Positions 7,813 through 16,981 of a stretch of 64,000 nt of DNA are shown in pieces. The stretch comes from CAZKJL01 sp964553135 (lineage in GTDB: Bacteria; Patescibacteriota; Gracilibacteria; Peribacterales; Peribacteraceae), in the NCBI GenBank assembly GCA_964553135.1, contig CAZKJL010000001.1:372001-436000 (forward strand), read 5' to 3'. The notes below the pieces were generated by a model that ran no database searches, had not been told where the DNA came from, and saw only the letters and a list, made by a program, of their open reading frames with translations. Each line of letters opens with the position of its first letter. Within the stretch, counting starts at the first letter, position 1. Made by a program: the position numbers and the translations under genes.

Positions 7813-9225
7813 TTAGACGTCGTAGTACTTGAAGAACTCACCCGGCGTCGGGCGCTTCCTCTCGTCGGCGACTTCATCGCGCTTCACGGCAATGAAATCG
7901 TCGAGGAATTTCTTATTGAAGACTCCGCCGTCGAGGAGGAACTGATGATCTTTCTCCAGCGCATTCAGCGCTTCGTTGAGATCCTCCGGAGCACGCGTGA
8001 TTTTGGCGAGCTTGGCCGGGTCCATCTGGTACAGGTTCTGGTCGGTGGGAGCCCCGGGCTCGATTTTGTTCTTGATGCCGTCGAGACCGGCGAGAAGCAT
8101 GGCGGCAAACGCGATGTACGGATTGCATGCGGCATCCGGCGAGCGGAATTCGATGCGCTTGGCCTTGGGGTTCTCCGAGTACATCGGGATGCGGATGGCT
8201 GCCGAGCGGTTGCGTGCGGAATAGATGAAGTTCACCGGTGCCTCAAAGCCCGGCACGAGGCGTTTGTAGCTGTTCGTCGTCGGGTTGCAGATGGCGCAGA
8301 GTGCGCGAGCGTGCTTGAGAATGCCTCCCATGTAGTGCAGAGCCATTTTGCTGAGGCCTGCGTACTCCTTGCCCGCGAAGAGCGGCTTGCCCTTGTTCCA
8401 CAGACTCTGGTGCGTGTGCATGCCGGAGCCGTTGTCTCCGAAGAGCGGCTTGGGCATGAAGGTCACGCTCTTGCCGTAGCGCTTGGCCACGTTGCGCGTG
8501 ATGTATTTGTAGCGCATCAGTTTGTCGGCCATGATGAGGAGCTCATCAAATTTCATGTCGATTTCGGCCTGTCCTCCCGTCGCCACTTCGTGGTGGAACG
8601 TTTCGATCGTGATGCCGGCTTTTTCCATTTCCATCACCATCGCGGCGCGGATGTCCTGCTGCTTGTCGAACGGGGAAGCGGGGAAGTAGCCTTCTTTGTG
8701 ACGGATGGTGTAGCCCAAGTTCTCGCATTCGTCGGCGCACGCACCGCTGTTCCACGTGGCCTCGTCGCTGTCCACTTCGTAGTGAGATTTGCCCGTCCCC
8801 ACGTCGTAGCTCACGTGATCGAAAATGAAGAACTCGGCCTCGGGTCCGAAGTACGCCACGTCGGCGATGCCTGATTTCTTGAGGTACTCGAGCGCTTTCT
8901 TGGCGATGGTGCGCGGACTTCTGATGTAGAGGTCCTTGGCGCCCGGCTCTTTGACGTCACACAGCATGGAGAGCGTGGACTCCTCCGTGAAGGGGTCGAT
9001 GTAGGCCGTATTGGGGTCCGGAATCAGCAGCATGTCGGATTCCTGAATCTGCTGAAAACCGCGGATGGACGATCCGTCGAAGCCCGCGCCGTCTTTGAGC
9101 ACGTCTTCCAATTGGTGGATGGGTTTGCTGGTGTGATGCAGCGTGCCCGGCACGTCCACGAAGGTCAGGTCGAGGACCGTGCATTTGTGTTTTTTCGCCA
9201 AAGCGATGACGTCTTTCGCAGTCAT
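7813..9225 (-). CDS. glnA: Glutamine synthetase type I
   Basis: 470 residues. Makes glutamine from glutamate, ammonia and ATP as a dodecamer. Visible landmarks: DGSSIRGFQQIQESDM, the catalytic-domain glutamate segments (GPEAEFFIFD, ATGGQAEIDMKFDEL), NGSGMHTHQSLW, and RIPMYSENPKAKRIEFRSPD. The C-terminal NLYQMDP segment retains the Tyr equivalent to the adenylylation site of the GSI-beta type. First gene of the glnA-amtB operon; the long pyrimidine-rich leader (about 30 nt) has no Shine-Dalgarno. The divergent TrmB-type regulator at 9469 is an obvious candidate controller, but no operator could be fixed. Confidence 0.97.
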   Translation of the reverse strand: MTAKDVIALAKKHKCTVLDLTFVDVPGTLHHTSKPIHQLEDVLKDGAGFDGSSIRGFQQIQESDMLLIPDPNTAYIDPFTEESTLSMLCDVKEPGAKDLYIRSPRTIAKKALEYLKKSGIADVAYFGPEAEFFIFDHVSYDVGTGKSHYEVDSDEATWNSGACADECENLGYTIRHKEGYFPASPFDKQQDIRAAMVMEMEKAGITIETFHHEVATGGQAEIDMKFDELLIMADKLMRYKYITRNVAKRYGKSVTFMPKPLFGDNGSGMHTHQSLWNKGKPLFAGKEYAGLSKMALHYMGGILKHARALCAICNPTTNSYKRLVPGFEAPVNFIYSARNRSAAIRIPMYSENPKAKRIEFRSPDAACNPYIAFAAMLLAGLDGIKNKIEPGAPTDQNLYQMDPAKLAKITRAPEDLNEALNALEKDHQFLLDGGVFNKKFLDDFIAVKRDEVADERKRPTPGEFFKYYDV

Positions 9226-9468
9226 GAGAAGGGGGGAAAGGGAGAGGGTAAGGAAGTCATGTGACGACGCACTTCTACGTCCTCTTCCGCATCATTCCTA
9301 CGGCAACGTTGACGAATTTTTTTCGACTGTTTCTTTTTTGAACAACAGAACTTCACATTCGTATTGTCGCTTATAAAAGCCATATGTGTGGATGAACACC
9401 AAGACGGGTTTTCGGCATGTCCTTTCGAGTTGTTCATTTTGCTTACATGTTGCTATGGTGTCCCGCGC
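9226..9468. promoter_or_regulatory. Divergent glnA / TrmB-regulator intergenic region
   Basis: 243 nt with no gene. It must hold the glnA promoter (minus) and the regulator promoter (plus). For the plus strand TTGTTC (9430-9435), 18 nt, TATGGT (9454-9459) ends 9 nt before the ATG. For glnA I see no convincing -35/-10 pair. An AT-rich stretch at 9315-9375 with A/T runs may be the binding region. Confidence 0.5.
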
Positions 9469-10284
9469 ATGGCCAAAGACATCATCCACGTTCTGGAATC
9501 CGTCGGTCTCGATGCGAAGGAATCAAAGCTCTACGTGGCGGGCCTCCAGCTCGGCACCGCACCCGCTTCGGACTACGCCAAAGTGACGAACATCAACCGC
9601 ATCACGTCGTACAACTTGCTCGAAGAAATGGTCCACAGAGGCTATTTTACGGTGATTCGCAAGGCAAGGGCCAAATGGTACGCGCCCGTGGCACCCGAGT
9701 ACGTGGCGCTCGAAGCGCGCAAAAATGCCGAGGCTTTGGAACGAGTACTTCCCGAACTCCGCTCACTCCAGGGCGCCAAGTACCGTAAGCCGCGCGTTCG
9801 GTTTTTCGAGGGATGGGAAGGCATTCGTCACGTGTACGAAGACACGCTCACGGCGGGCACCGAGATTTTGAATTTCGCGAACTCCGCCGTCATCCGCAAA
9901 TTCTGGCCGCAGTACGACTCCGAGTATGTCGATGAGCGTGTAAAGCGAGGCATTCGACTCCGTGGCATCGCCCCTGACGACGCCACGGGCAAGCGCGTGC
10001 ACGGCGAAGATCAGCAAAAAATCCGTGAGATCCGTTTGGTTCCCGCATCGCAGTTCGATTTCAAGAACGAAATCAAGGTCTACGACCATAAAGTCGTCAT
10101 CTGTTCGTTCGATTCCGGACTGAAGGGCGACCGCGACATCTTCGGACTCATCATCGAAAGCAAAGAGGTCGCCGAAACGCAGCGCCAGATCTTCGAGATG
10201 GCATGGCGTTACGCCGGTTCGCTCATCCCGAAGGGCAAGCACCCCAAAGGAGGGGAGCCGTTCAAAAGGAGGTACATCGCCTAG
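9469..10284 (+). CDS. TrmB-family transcriptional regulator
   Basis: 271 residues. Residues 1-75 form a TrmB-type winged helix (VLESVGLDAKESKLYVAGL ... RITSYNLLEEMVHRGYF), followed by a helical linker and a C-terminal regulatory domain beginning near VRFFEGWEGIRHVYED. Such proteins are common in archaea and in CPR-type bacteria; ligands vary. ATG 9469 is chosen over the upstream in-frame codon at 9364 because the wHTH starts there and a -10-like TATGGT ends 9 nt before it. Being divergent from glnA-amtB it may respond to nitrogen status; that is inference from position only. Confidence 0.85.
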   Translation: MAKDIIHVLESVGLDAKESKLYVAGLQLGTAPASDYAKVTNINRITSYNLLEEMVHRGYFTVIRKARAKWYAPVAPEYVALEARKNAEALERVLPELRSLQGAKYRKPRVRFFEGWEGIRHVYEDTLTAGTEILNFANSAVIRKFWPQYDSEYVDERVKRGIRLRGIAPDDATGKRVHGEDQQKIREIRLVPASQFDFKNEIKVYDHKVVICSFDSGLKGDRDIFGLIIESKEVAETQRQIFEMAWRYAGSLIPKGKHPKGGEPFKRRYIA

Positions 10285-10303
10285 GGTTTCCGTGGCTCAG
10301 GCA

Positions 10304-10332
10304 TTGAAAAAAAAGCGATTTTGACGTATAAT
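10304..10332 (+). promoter_or_regulatory. Promoter of the glycoside-hydrolase-like gene
   Basis: TTGAAA (10304-10309), 17 nt, TATAAT (10327-10332). The predicted leader of about 30 nt before ATG 10371 is a C/A tandem tract (CACACACCC-like) with no Shine-Dalgarno. Confidence 0.75.
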
Positions 10333-10370
10333 GAGGAGAAAAATACACACACCCACACCCACAACGCACA

Positions 10371-11774
10371 ATGCCAGACCAAGAGGTCGATTCTCTCCGC
10401 AGGGAGATCAACGGCGAATGTCATCGTGATCTGGGCGAAGCGGCATTCGGCTTGCCGTCCGATCTGCTCGCTCGTACGCGCGGCAACGTCCGTTCGGCCC
10501 GTGCCGAGCAGGGTTCTCGTCGCAAAGATTTTCCCATTCTCCGCACGTCACTCGTATCCACGATGGTCATCACCATCGTCGTTCTGCGTTATTTGCAACC
10601 CGCCTCCCCGGCCAGTCTCGTTACTGCGCCGCCCGTCCCCGAGCCCGTGATGTCGGTTGAGACCGAGCAGGTTCCCGTCTCCGACGTTCATGAGGCCGCG
10701 CCCGAAGCACCGCGTTTCGTGGAGCCCGAACACGTTGAGCAAGTTCCCGTCGACGCGGCACCCGTCGTCGTCGAAAGTCATCCGCCTCTTTTCGTTCGTG
10801 CGGACAACAAGGTGGGCATTTACCTCACCGCCAGCAGCATCGGACGAAAGAAGTTTTTCGAAGACAGCGTGGATGACCTGCGTGCCGCGAGCGGTTCGGC
10901 CATCGTCATGGATGTGAAAGGTTCGGCCGTCTATTTCCACTCCGCCGCACCGCTCGCGAACGATGTCGGCTTGGTGCGTCCTCTCTACGACTTGCCGGAG
11001 ATCCTCCAAAGGCTGCACGGCAGCGGCGTGTACGTCATCGGACGTTTCGTCTCCATCAAAGATGCCGGACTCACGACCAAGAAGCCCGATACCCGCATCA
11101 AAGATCCCGTCTCGGGCCGCGTGCTCAGCCAAGACTGGGTGGACCCTTCCGACGAGACCGCCATCATGTACAACTCCGAAGTCGTGTGCGAATTGGCTCG
11201 CGCCGGCATCGATGAAATCAACTTGGATTACATCCGTTTCTCCACCGCCGAGTTCGGAGCGCTCCGTGCGTATTCGGGCGAAGAAAAGGCCGACCGCGTG
11301 GAAGTGTTCATCCGCGCGATCCGCAACGAAATCAATCGCTGCGGTCCGCAGACGAAGCTCGGTCTCTCCACGTTCGCCATCCTCGGTTGGAACTATCCCG
11401 TGAACATGGAAACCCTGGGCCAAGACTTCGTCCGCTTCGCGCCGCTCGTCGACATCATCTCGCCCATGGCATACCCCGCCACCTTCGCCGAAGGCGCCTA
11501 CTACGTTCCGGGCAAAGACCCGCGCAGTCGCATGTACTTCCTCGTCTACCGCACGCTCACGGGTTACGCCGAACTACTCGGTCCCGAACACGCGCACAAA
11601 ATCCGTCCCTGGATTCAGGGCTACGGCGTCACGACCAAGAACATGAAGGACCAAATCGATGCCGTGTACGACGCGGGTGCCTGCGGATACACCGTGTGGA
11701 ACGCCAACAACGCTTACGCGCCGACCTATGCGGCCATGAAGACCGATACGACGCGTCCCGAGCGTTGCAAGTAA
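10371..11774 (+). CDS. Putative glycoside hydrolase (DUF4015/COG1306-like), membrane-anchored
   Basis: 467 residues. A cytoplasmic N-terminus, one membrane helix at about residues 60-77 (LVSTMVITIVVLRYLQ), a Pro/Glu/Val-rich spacer to about 145, then a TIM-barrel-like domain: VGIYLTASSIGRKKF, AIVMDVKGS, VYVIGRFVSIKD, GIDEINLDYIRFS, KLGLSTFAILGWNY, VDIISPMAYPA and YTVWNANNAY. These match the putative glycosyl hydrolase family often seen with cell-envelope genes (Pfam DUF4015). It likely acts outside the membrane on a polysaccharide; the substrate is unknown. Confidence 0.82.
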   Translation: MPDQEVDSLRREINGECHRDLGEAAFGLPSDLLARTRGNVRSARAEQGSRRKDFPILRTSLVSTMVITIVVLRYLQPASPASLVTAPPVPEPVMSVETEQVPVSDVHEAAPEAPRFVEPEHVEQVPVDAAPVVVESHPPLFVRADNKVGIYLTASSIGRKKFFEDSVDDLRAASGSAIVMDVKGSAVYFHSAAPLANDVGLVRPLYDLPEILQRLHGSGVYVIGRFVSIKDAGLTTKKPDTRIKDPVSGRVLSQDWVDPSDETAIMYNSEVVCELARAGIDEINLDYIRFSTAEFGALRAYSGEEKADRVEVFIRAIRNEINRCGPQTKLGLSTFAILGWNYPVNMETLGQDFVRFAPLVDIISPMAYPATFAEGAYYVPGKDPRSRMYFLVYRTLTGYAELLGPEHAHKIRPWIQGYGVTTKNMKDQIDAVYDAGACGYTVWNANNAYAPTYAAMKTDTTRPERCK

Positions 11775-11775
11775 G

Positions 11776-12171
11776 CTATCGGAAGTCTTCGTACGGCAAG
11801 AAATCAGCCTGATGTTCTTGGCCGAGCTTCTGCGTCTTGTGTTTGATGGCGCACGAATACAACTCGGTGCGATTGATGATGGTTTTGATCCAGGCGATCG
11901 TTCCGTTGGCGTACGCGCAGTACGCGCAGGCGAACTTTTGCCAGATGGTGAGTTTCTCAAGCTCGTTTCTCTCGAACGTCACGTAGTCCTTCCACTTGGC
12001 CTTGGGAATATCGTAGATCGAGAAATAAATTTCTTGGTACATCCAGACCCATGCGTGGAGGATTGCGATGGGGAGTATCACCGTCCAAATGACGGTACCC
12101 GCGATGACGTTGGGGAGCACCCCGACGCGTCTGAAGTTGGGCTTTGAGATGACGAAGAACGTTTTTTGCAT
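11776..12171 (-). CDS. Small membrane protein, unrecognised
   Basis: 131 residues with one strong membrane helix (NVIAGTVIWTVILPIAILHAW, about residues 20-40), a possible second amphipathic stretch, and a polar C-terminus containing CAYCAY. Function unknown. It is convergent with the glycoside-hydrolase-like gene, one base apart, and divergent from thyA. On its strand TTGTGC, 17 nt, CATACT (12179-12184) ends 7 nt before the ATG, a leaderless arrangement that supports both gene and start. Confidence 0.7.
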   Translation of the reverse strand: MQKTFFVISKPNFRRVGVLPNVIAGTVIWTVILPIAILHAWVWMYQEIYFSIYDIPKAKWKDYVTFERNELEKLTIWQKFACAYCAYANGTIAWIKTIINRTELYSCAIKHKTQKLGQEHQADFLPYEDFR

Positions 12172-12178
12172 GGCGCGC

Positions 12179-12219
12179 AGTATGGTTCATTGTCGGCTCA
12201 TGCACAATTGCAGTACCAT
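12179..12219. promoter_or_regulatory. Back-to-back overlapping promoters, thyA and the membrane-protein gene
   Basis: Plus strand: TTGTCG (12190-12195), 18 nt, TACCAT (12214-12219), then 6 nt to the thyA GTG. Minus strand: TTGTGC (12207-12202), 17 nt, CATACT (12184-12179), then 7 nt to its ATG. The two promoters overlap, so polymerases would compete. Confidence 0.65.
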
Positions 12220-12225
12220 CCGAGC

Positions 12226-13020
12226 GTGAAGCAGTATTTGGACCTCCTTCGGCACGTACAGGCTCACGGCGTCAAAAAAGACGATCGTACGGGCACGGGA
12301 ACCCTCTCGGTTTTCGGCTACCAGATGCGCTTCGATTTGAACGAAGGTTTTCCGCTGCTCACGACGAAAAAGCTGCATACCCGCTCGATTTTTCATGAGC
12401 TTTTGTGGTTTCTGAAGGGTGAGACGAACATCAAGTACCTCAAGGACAACGGCGTCACCATTTGGGACGAATGGGCCGACAAAGACGGCAACCTCGGCCC
12501 CGTCTACGGCGCGCAGTGGCGCAAGTGGGAGGGGACCGATGGCACAATCTACGACCAGATCACGAGCCTCATTGAGAACATCAAAAAGAACCCGAACTCG
12601 CGCCGCCTCATCGTTTCGGCATGGAACGTGCCGTTCATCAACAAGATGGCGCTCCCGCCGTGTCACTGCTTGTTCCAGTTCTACGTGGCCGAGGGTAAGC
12701 TCAGCTGCCAACTCTACCAGCGCAGCGCCGATATTTTCCTGGGTGTACCGTTCAACATCGCTTCCTACGCGCTTCTCACGCACATGATCGCGCAGGTCAC
12801 GGGGCTCAAGGTGGGTGAGTTCGTGCACACGCTGGGAGACACGCATCTGTATCTCAACCACGTTGAGCAGGCGAACCTGCAGCTCACACGCACGCCGAAG
12901 AAGCTTCCGACGCTCAAACTCAACCCGGTAAGGACCTCCATTTTCGATTTTACGTTCGAGGATATCGTCATCGAAGGCTACGATCCCGAACCGGGGATTA
13001 AGGCTCCTATTGCCGTCTAG
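12226..13020 (+). CDS. thyA: Thymidylate synthase
   Basis: Converts dUMP to dTMP with methylene-tetrahydrofolate. The GTG start at 12226 gives 264 residues beginning (M)KQYLDLLRHV, the same length and N-terminus as classical ThyA; a longer frame from 12166 is therefore rejected. Visible: DRTGTGTLSVFGYQMRF, catalytic Cys in LPPCHCLFQFYV, RSADIFLGVPFNIASYA, and C-terminal APIAV. TACCAT ends 6 nt before the GTG, so the mRNA is probably leaderless with a GTG start. folA follows after 18 nt and regenerates the folate consumed here. Confidence 0.97.
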   Translation: MKQYLDLLRHVQAHGVKKDDRTGTGTLSVFGYQMRFDLNEGFPLLTTKKLHTRSIFHELLWFLKGETNIKYLKDNGVTIWDEWADKDGNLGPVYGAQWRKWEGTDGTIYDQITSLIENIKKNPNSRRLIVSAWNVPFINKMALPPCHCLFQFYVAEGKLSCQLYQRSADIFLGVPFNIASYALLTHMIAQVTGLKVGEFVHTLGDTHLYLNHVEQANLQLTRTPKKLPTLKLNPVRTSIFDFTFEDIVIEGYDPEPGIKAPIAV

Positions 13021-13038
13021 GACTGGTACACTTGATGC

Positions 13039-13551
13039 ATGCTTGTTTCATTGATCGTTGCGGCATCGGAGAACGACGTCATCGGCAAGAACAATACGTT
13101 GCCGTGGCATTTGCCCGACGATCTGAAGTTCTTCCGAGACACGACCAAGGGCCGTACGGTGATCATGGGCCGAAAAACATACGAATCCATCGGCAAGCCG
13201 CTGCCGAACCGTCGCAACATCGTCATTTCCACGACCGTGAAGGCGATTCCCGGTTGCGAAGTGTTTACAACTCTCGGTGATGCGCTCATGAAACTCAAAG
13301 AGGAGAAAGTGACGGATGAAATCTTCGTCATCGGTGGAGCGCGCTTATTCCAAGAAGCGCTCATGGAAATCATGGAAGAGTTACGCGTGAAGAAAATTTA
13401 TCTCACGCGGGTGCACGCGACGATCGAGGGTGACATCAAGCTTCCCGATATCAGCTGGAAGCATTGGAACAAAACGTCATCGAAAGAACATAATAAGGAC
13501 TCTGCTCATAAATATTCGTTCACATTTGAAACGTACGAACATCGGGAATGA
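13039..13551 (+). CDS. folA: Dihydrofolate reductase
   Basis: 170 residues. NADPH-dependent reduction of dihydrofolate to tetrahydrofolate. Family landmarks: SLIVAASENDVIGKNN, LPWHLPDDLKFF (catalytic Asp), VIMGRKTYESIG, LPNRRNIVIS, and IFVIGGARLFQEAL. Directly after thyA. TACACT at 13027-13032 lies 6 nt before the ATG, so besides cotranscription it may have its own leaderless start. The first copy of the interspersed structured element begins just after the stop. Confidence 0.96.
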   Translation: MLVSLIVAASENDVIGKNNTLPWHLPDDLKFFRDTTKGRTVIMGRKTYESIGKPLPNRRNIVISTTVKAIPGCEVFTTLGDALMKLKEEKVTDEIFVIGGARLFQEALMEIMEELRVKKIYLTRVHATIEGDIKLPDISWKHWNKTSSKEHNKDSAHKYSFTFETYEHRE

Positions 13552-13554
13552 CAG

Positions 13555-13835
13555 GTGTTACTTCTTTGGCGTGCGATCTTCTTCCACTTTCTTTTGACGC
13601 AAAAGAAAGTGGCAAAGAAAAACAGTCGCTCGTGGAAAAATGGCCTACGCTTCTACGTTCGCAGAGCTAAAAAGTCCAAACTCGGCCTGCGGGCCTCAAA
13701 CAGTGGACTTTTTCACGCTCCGCTTCACGTGAAGCGTTACGGCATTTTTCCAAGGCGACAACGCAGCTTCAGGTTCTTCAAAGCATGGCGTCGTTCCTTG
13801 CACTCTTTGTATTCCTTGTATTCTTTGCATTCCTC
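13555..13835 (+). repeat. Interspersed structured element, copy 1
   Basis: About 280 bp. Order: a hairpin with 13-nt arms CCACTTTCTTTTG/CAAAAGAAAGTGG (loop ACG); an outer stem GGAAAAATG...CATTTTTCC; within it a stem AAAAAGTCCA/TGGACTTTTT capped by GGCC-TGCG-GGCC; the palindrome CGCTTCACGTGAAGCG; then a conserved single-stranded stretch and a tail of about four 9-nt units like CTTTGCATT. Near-identical copies lie at 20.07 and 32.04 kb and a divergent one at 48.86 kb. It lies between convergent folA and aguA. Confidence 0.88.
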
Positions 13836-13838
13836 GCC

Positions 13839-14900
13839 TTACGCCGGAATTTGCTGCGTGACGCAGTGGAATGACCCCAGGCCCCACGTGAGGATGCGGC
13901 TGTCGATGGGGACGATGCGGCGTGTCGGGAAACATTCTTTGAGCGTCGCGATGGCGGCCGCGTCATTCGCGTCATTCCAGACGGGCAAAAGCACACATTC
14001 GTTGCCAATGTAGAAGTTGGCGTAGCTCGCCGGAATACGGAAGCCTTCCTTGTCGCTGATCGTCGTGTGAGTCGGATCCTTGTCGTTCACGAACACAGAT
14101 TTGGGTTGCTTGAGCGTGATGATCTCCAGCGGATTCCCGTCTTGGTCCTTCATCGTCTTCAGACGCTTCAGGTTTTCTTGGAGAGGAGCGTAGTCGCGGT
14201 CCTTCGGATCCTCATGCACGATCGTCACGACGGTTTTGGGACCCACGAAGCGCGTGAGGTCGTCCACGTGGCCGCTGGTGTCGTCGCCGGCAATGCCTTT
14301 GCCAAGCCACAAAACGTTCGTCAGTCCCAGTTCAGCCTTGAGGGTCGCTTCGATCTTTTCTTTCGTCAAACCCGGGTTGCGGTTCGGGTTGAGCAAGCAA
14401 TCTTCCGTGGTCATGAGCGTGCCGAGTCCGTTCACGTCGATGGATCCGCCTTCGAGCACCATATCGAGGTGTTTGGTGTTGATCTTCATGTCTTTTGCCA
14501 AGAGCGAAGGGATGTTGTCGTCCTTATCAAACGCCCAATCGTTGCCGTGGGCGTTGTATTTCCAGTCCAAAAACATGCGCTCTCCTTTGATGTTCTTCAC
14601 GACGATGGGGCCGTGGTCGCGTGCCCAGGCGAAGTTGCTCGGAATGCGGTGAAACGTCACTCGATCACCCTGCACTCCTTCTTTTTTGAGCTCCACGCGA
14701 ATGGCGTCTTCCAGCGCTTTATCGTGCGTGACGATGTGCACCTCTTCACCGATCTCCAGCTCCTTGGTCATCCGTGCCCAAATGGCAGGGATGTGCTCAA
14801 AAAGCCCCGGCCAGTGGGTTTCGTCATGAGGCCAGGTCAGCAATGTTCCCTGGTGCGGCTCCCATTCGGCCGGCATCCGATAACCGCTCGATGACATCAT
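13839..14900 (-). CDS. aguA: Agmatine deiminase
   Basis: 353 residues, guanidino-modifying superfamily. Converts agmatine to N-carbamoylputrescine and ammonia. Motifs: MPAEWEPHQGTLLTWPHD, WARDHGPIVV, LEGGSIDVNGLGTLMTTEDC, GDDTSGHVDDLTRFV with the catalytic His/Asp, and the nucleophile Cys in SFHCVTQQIP at the C-terminus. The start ATG 14900 overlaps the aguB stop (ATGA), so the two are translationally coupled; upstream in-frame codons overlap aguB and are rejected. Together with aguB it turns agmatine into putrescine. Confidence 0.96.
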   Translation of the reverse strand: MMSSSGYRMPAEWEPHQGTLLTWPHDETHWPGLFEHIPAIWARMTKELEIGEEVHIVTHDKALEDAIRVELKKEGVQGDRVTFHRIPSNFAWARDHGPIVVKNIKGERMFLDWKYNAHGNDWAFDKDDNIPSLLAKDMKINTKHLDMVLEGGSIDVNGLGTLMTTEDCLLNPNRNPGLTKEKIEATLKAELGLTNVLWLGKGIAGDDTSGHVDDLTRFVGPKTVVTIVHEDPKDRDYAPLQENLKRLKTMKDQDGNPLEIITLKQPKSVFVNDKDPTHTTISDKEGFRIPASYANFYIGNECVLLPVWNDANDAAAIATLKECFPTRRIVPIDSRILTWGLGSFHCVTQQIPA

Positions 14901-15766
14901 GATTTTTTCGTGATGAGGTCGTACGTTTCGGGACGACGGTTCTCGAGGAATCTCCACGCTTTCTGCAGCGGCTTCACGCGGGAGAAGTCGCATTCGGCGA
15001 GTGTCACTCCTTCTTTGGCATCGGCCTTGGCGAGCAGCTTTGCCGACGGGTCGGCGATGAAGGATCCGCCCCAGAACGTGATGGCGCCTTCTTTCCCGAC
15101 ACGGTTCACACCGGCTACGTAGACGTTGTTGGCCGCGGCGTGACCCACTTGGGCCGAGCGCCACATGTTCTCCCAGTCGCCCGTAATGTTTTCTTCCACG
15201 TCGCCGTCAATGATGCCGATGGCCGTGGGGTACACGATGATCTCGGCGCCTTTGAGCGCGGCGATGCGAGCGGCTTCGGGGTACCACTGGTCGTAGCAGA
15301 TGAGCGGGCACACTTTTCCGACGGACGTTTCAAACACGCGGATGCCCGTGTCGCCGGGAGTGAAGTAGTGCTGCTCGTGGTACAGAATGTCTTCGGGAAT
15401 GTGCGTCTTGCGGTATGTGCCGAGCAAGGTCCCGTCGGCTTCAAACACGGGCGCGGTGTTGTAGTTTTTTCCATCGGATCCTTTTTCGAAGATGGATCCT
15501 CCCACGAGCACGATCTTGTGCTTCTTTGCGGCTTCGGAGAGCGCTTTGGACGTGGGGCCGGGGATCGGTTCCGTGGTCTCGAATGCGCGCTTGTCGTCTT
15601 TTTTCTGACAGAAATACTCGCCCATGAAGAGTTCCGGGAGCACCACGAGGCTCGCTCCTTTCTTCGCAGCTTCGGCAACGAGTTCGAGCGCGCGCGTGAT
15701 GTTCGCCGCGGCATCGCTCTTCATCGACATTTGAACCAGGCCGACGGTGACGGTTTTCTTGGTCAT
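14897..15766 (-). CDS. aguB: N-carbamoylputrescine amidase
   Basis: 289 residues, nitrilase superfamily. Hydrolyses N-carbamoylputrescine to putrescine, CO2 and ammonia. The Glu-Lys-Cys triad is visible in VVLPELFMGEYF (Glu), YRKTHIPED (Lys) and LICYDQWYPEAAR (Cys). Start ATG 15766 (MTKKTVTVGLVQMSM) is the usual N-terminus; TACAAT lies 12 nt upstream. The frame continues upstream to 15862 but overlaps the divergent DHS-like start. First gene of the aguB-aguA unit. Confidence 0.95.
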   Translation of the reverse strand: MTKKTVTVGLVQMSMKSDAAANITRALELVAEAAKKGASLVVLPELFMGEYFCQKKDDKRAFETTEPIPGPTSKALSEAAKKHKIVLVGGSIFEKGSDGKNYNTAPVFEADGTLLGTYRKTHIPEDILYHEQHYFTPGDTGIRVFETSVGKVCPLICYDQWYPEAARIAALKGAEIIVYPTAIGIIDGDVEENITGDWENMWRSAQVGHAAANNVYVAGVNRVGKEGAITFWGGSFIADPSAKLLAKADAKEGVTLAECDFSRVKPLQKAWRFLENRRPETYDLITKKS

Positions 15767-15860
15767 GAGTGCCGCGAGATTGTACCAGAAACTGTTGTTT
15801 GCCATGAGAAACTGTGTACGATTGTTTTTGCTTTCCAAGTTCGCATTTTCCCCCGCTACC

Positions 15861-16952
15861 ATGAAGAAGTTCGATCAACTCTCGCCCAGCCTCCGCAAGT
15901 ACATCGTCACCGAAGACACGAAGACCACGGGCACCGTCGTTGCCAATGTGAAGAAGAGCAAGACGCCCGTCTCCGCGTTCGCCGAACTCACGCTGAAGCA
16001 TTGCAACGGCGGTTCCACCCTCCAGTCCGCACTCTGGCTCAAGGAGCACCTGAAGAACGGCGGAAAGTTGGTCGTCACCATTGCGGGCGCACTCAGCTCG
16101 TTTGAAGTGGGTGTGATGCTCGCCGAGCTCATCCGCCAGGGCAAAGTGCATTTGGTCTCCGCTACCGCCGCAAACCACGAGGAGTCGTACTACCGTTACG
16201 TCGCACACTCGCACTACGCGCACATCCCGCGCTACACCGAGCTCACGCCGGATCAGGAGGCCGAACTCCGCGATGCGGGACTCCGTCGCATCACCGACAC
16301 TTTCCTTCCCGAAGACGAGAGCGTGCGCATCATGGAGCCGCACCTCTTCAAAATGTGGAAGGACGCCGAGAAAAAAGGAGAGCGCTACTTCCCGCACGAG
16401 TATTTCCGCCGCCTCTTCGCCGAAGGCCTCATCAAGCCCGATCCGCAGGCCAACCCGGATGACTGTTGGGCTTACGCCGCCTACCAGAAGAATATTCCCA
16501 TCGTCATTCCGGGATTCGAGGATTCCACCATGGGAAATATTTTCGCCAGCTACACCTATGACGGAAAATACAAGGAGGAGAAAGATCTCTCCGTCAGTCC
16601 GACCGTCATGAAGGGGGGACTCGAGTACTTCACGTCGCTCTACGACTGGTACTTGGAGGAGTCCAAGGACAGCCCCATCGCATTTCTCCAGCTCGGTGGC
16701 GGCATTGCGGCCGACTTCCCCATCTGCGTCGTTCCCTCCATCAAGCACGATCTCAAGCACCACGATGTTCGCGACTGGGCGGGCTTCATCGAGATCGGTT
16801 CCTCACCGATGTCGTACGGTTCGTATTCCGGTGCCGGTGGCAAAGAGAAGATCACGTGGGACAAACTCAGTACCAAGAGTTACTACCAAATCATCCAAAG
16901 CGATGTGACCGTCGCCTTCCCGTGGATCGCCGCGGTGCTTTTGGATTTGTAG
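15861..16952 (+). CDS. Deoxyhypusine-synthase-like protein (probable homospermidine-type synthase)
   Basis: 363 residues of the DHS fold, an NAD-dependent aminobutyl transferase. GGKLVVTIAGALSSFEVGV and the C-terminal TWDKL segment, which keeps the active-site Lys position (SWGKI in eukaryotic DHS), are visible, plus FLQLGGGIAADFPICVVPSI. Bacteria lack eIF5A, and bacterial DHS-like proteins are known or proposed to make homospermidine from putrescine/spermidine; the neighbours make putrescine, which fits. Divergent from aguBA; a decarboxylase gene follows. Exact product is inference. Confidence 0.88.
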   Translation: MKKFDQLSPSLRKYIVTEDTKTTGTVVANVKKSKTPVSAFAELTLKHCNGGSTLQSALWLKEHLKNGGKLVVTIAGALSSFEVGVMLAELIRQGKVHLVSATAANHEESYYRYVAHSHYAHIPRYTELTPDQEAELRDAGLRRITDTFLPEDESVRIMEPHLFKMWKDAEKKGERYFPHEYFRRLFAEGLIKPDPQANPDDCWAYAAYQKNIPIVIPGFEDSTMGNIFASYTYDGKYKEEKDLSVSPTVMKGGLEYFTSLYDWYLEESKDSPIAFLQLGGGIAADFPICVVPSIKHDLKHHDVRDWAGFIEIGSSPMSYGSYSGAGGKEKITWDKLSTKSYYQIIQSDVTVAFPWIAAVLLDL

Positions 16953-16981
16953 GATCCGTGTCGCGCAGCGAAAGATTTTGC

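Noticed and set aside
13555..13850. Repeated open frame in the structured elements (LLTQKKVAKKN-like)
   Set aside because: The same peptide arises because the hairpin DNA is conserved; changes between copies preserve base pairing rather than the reading frame, so it is not a gene family.
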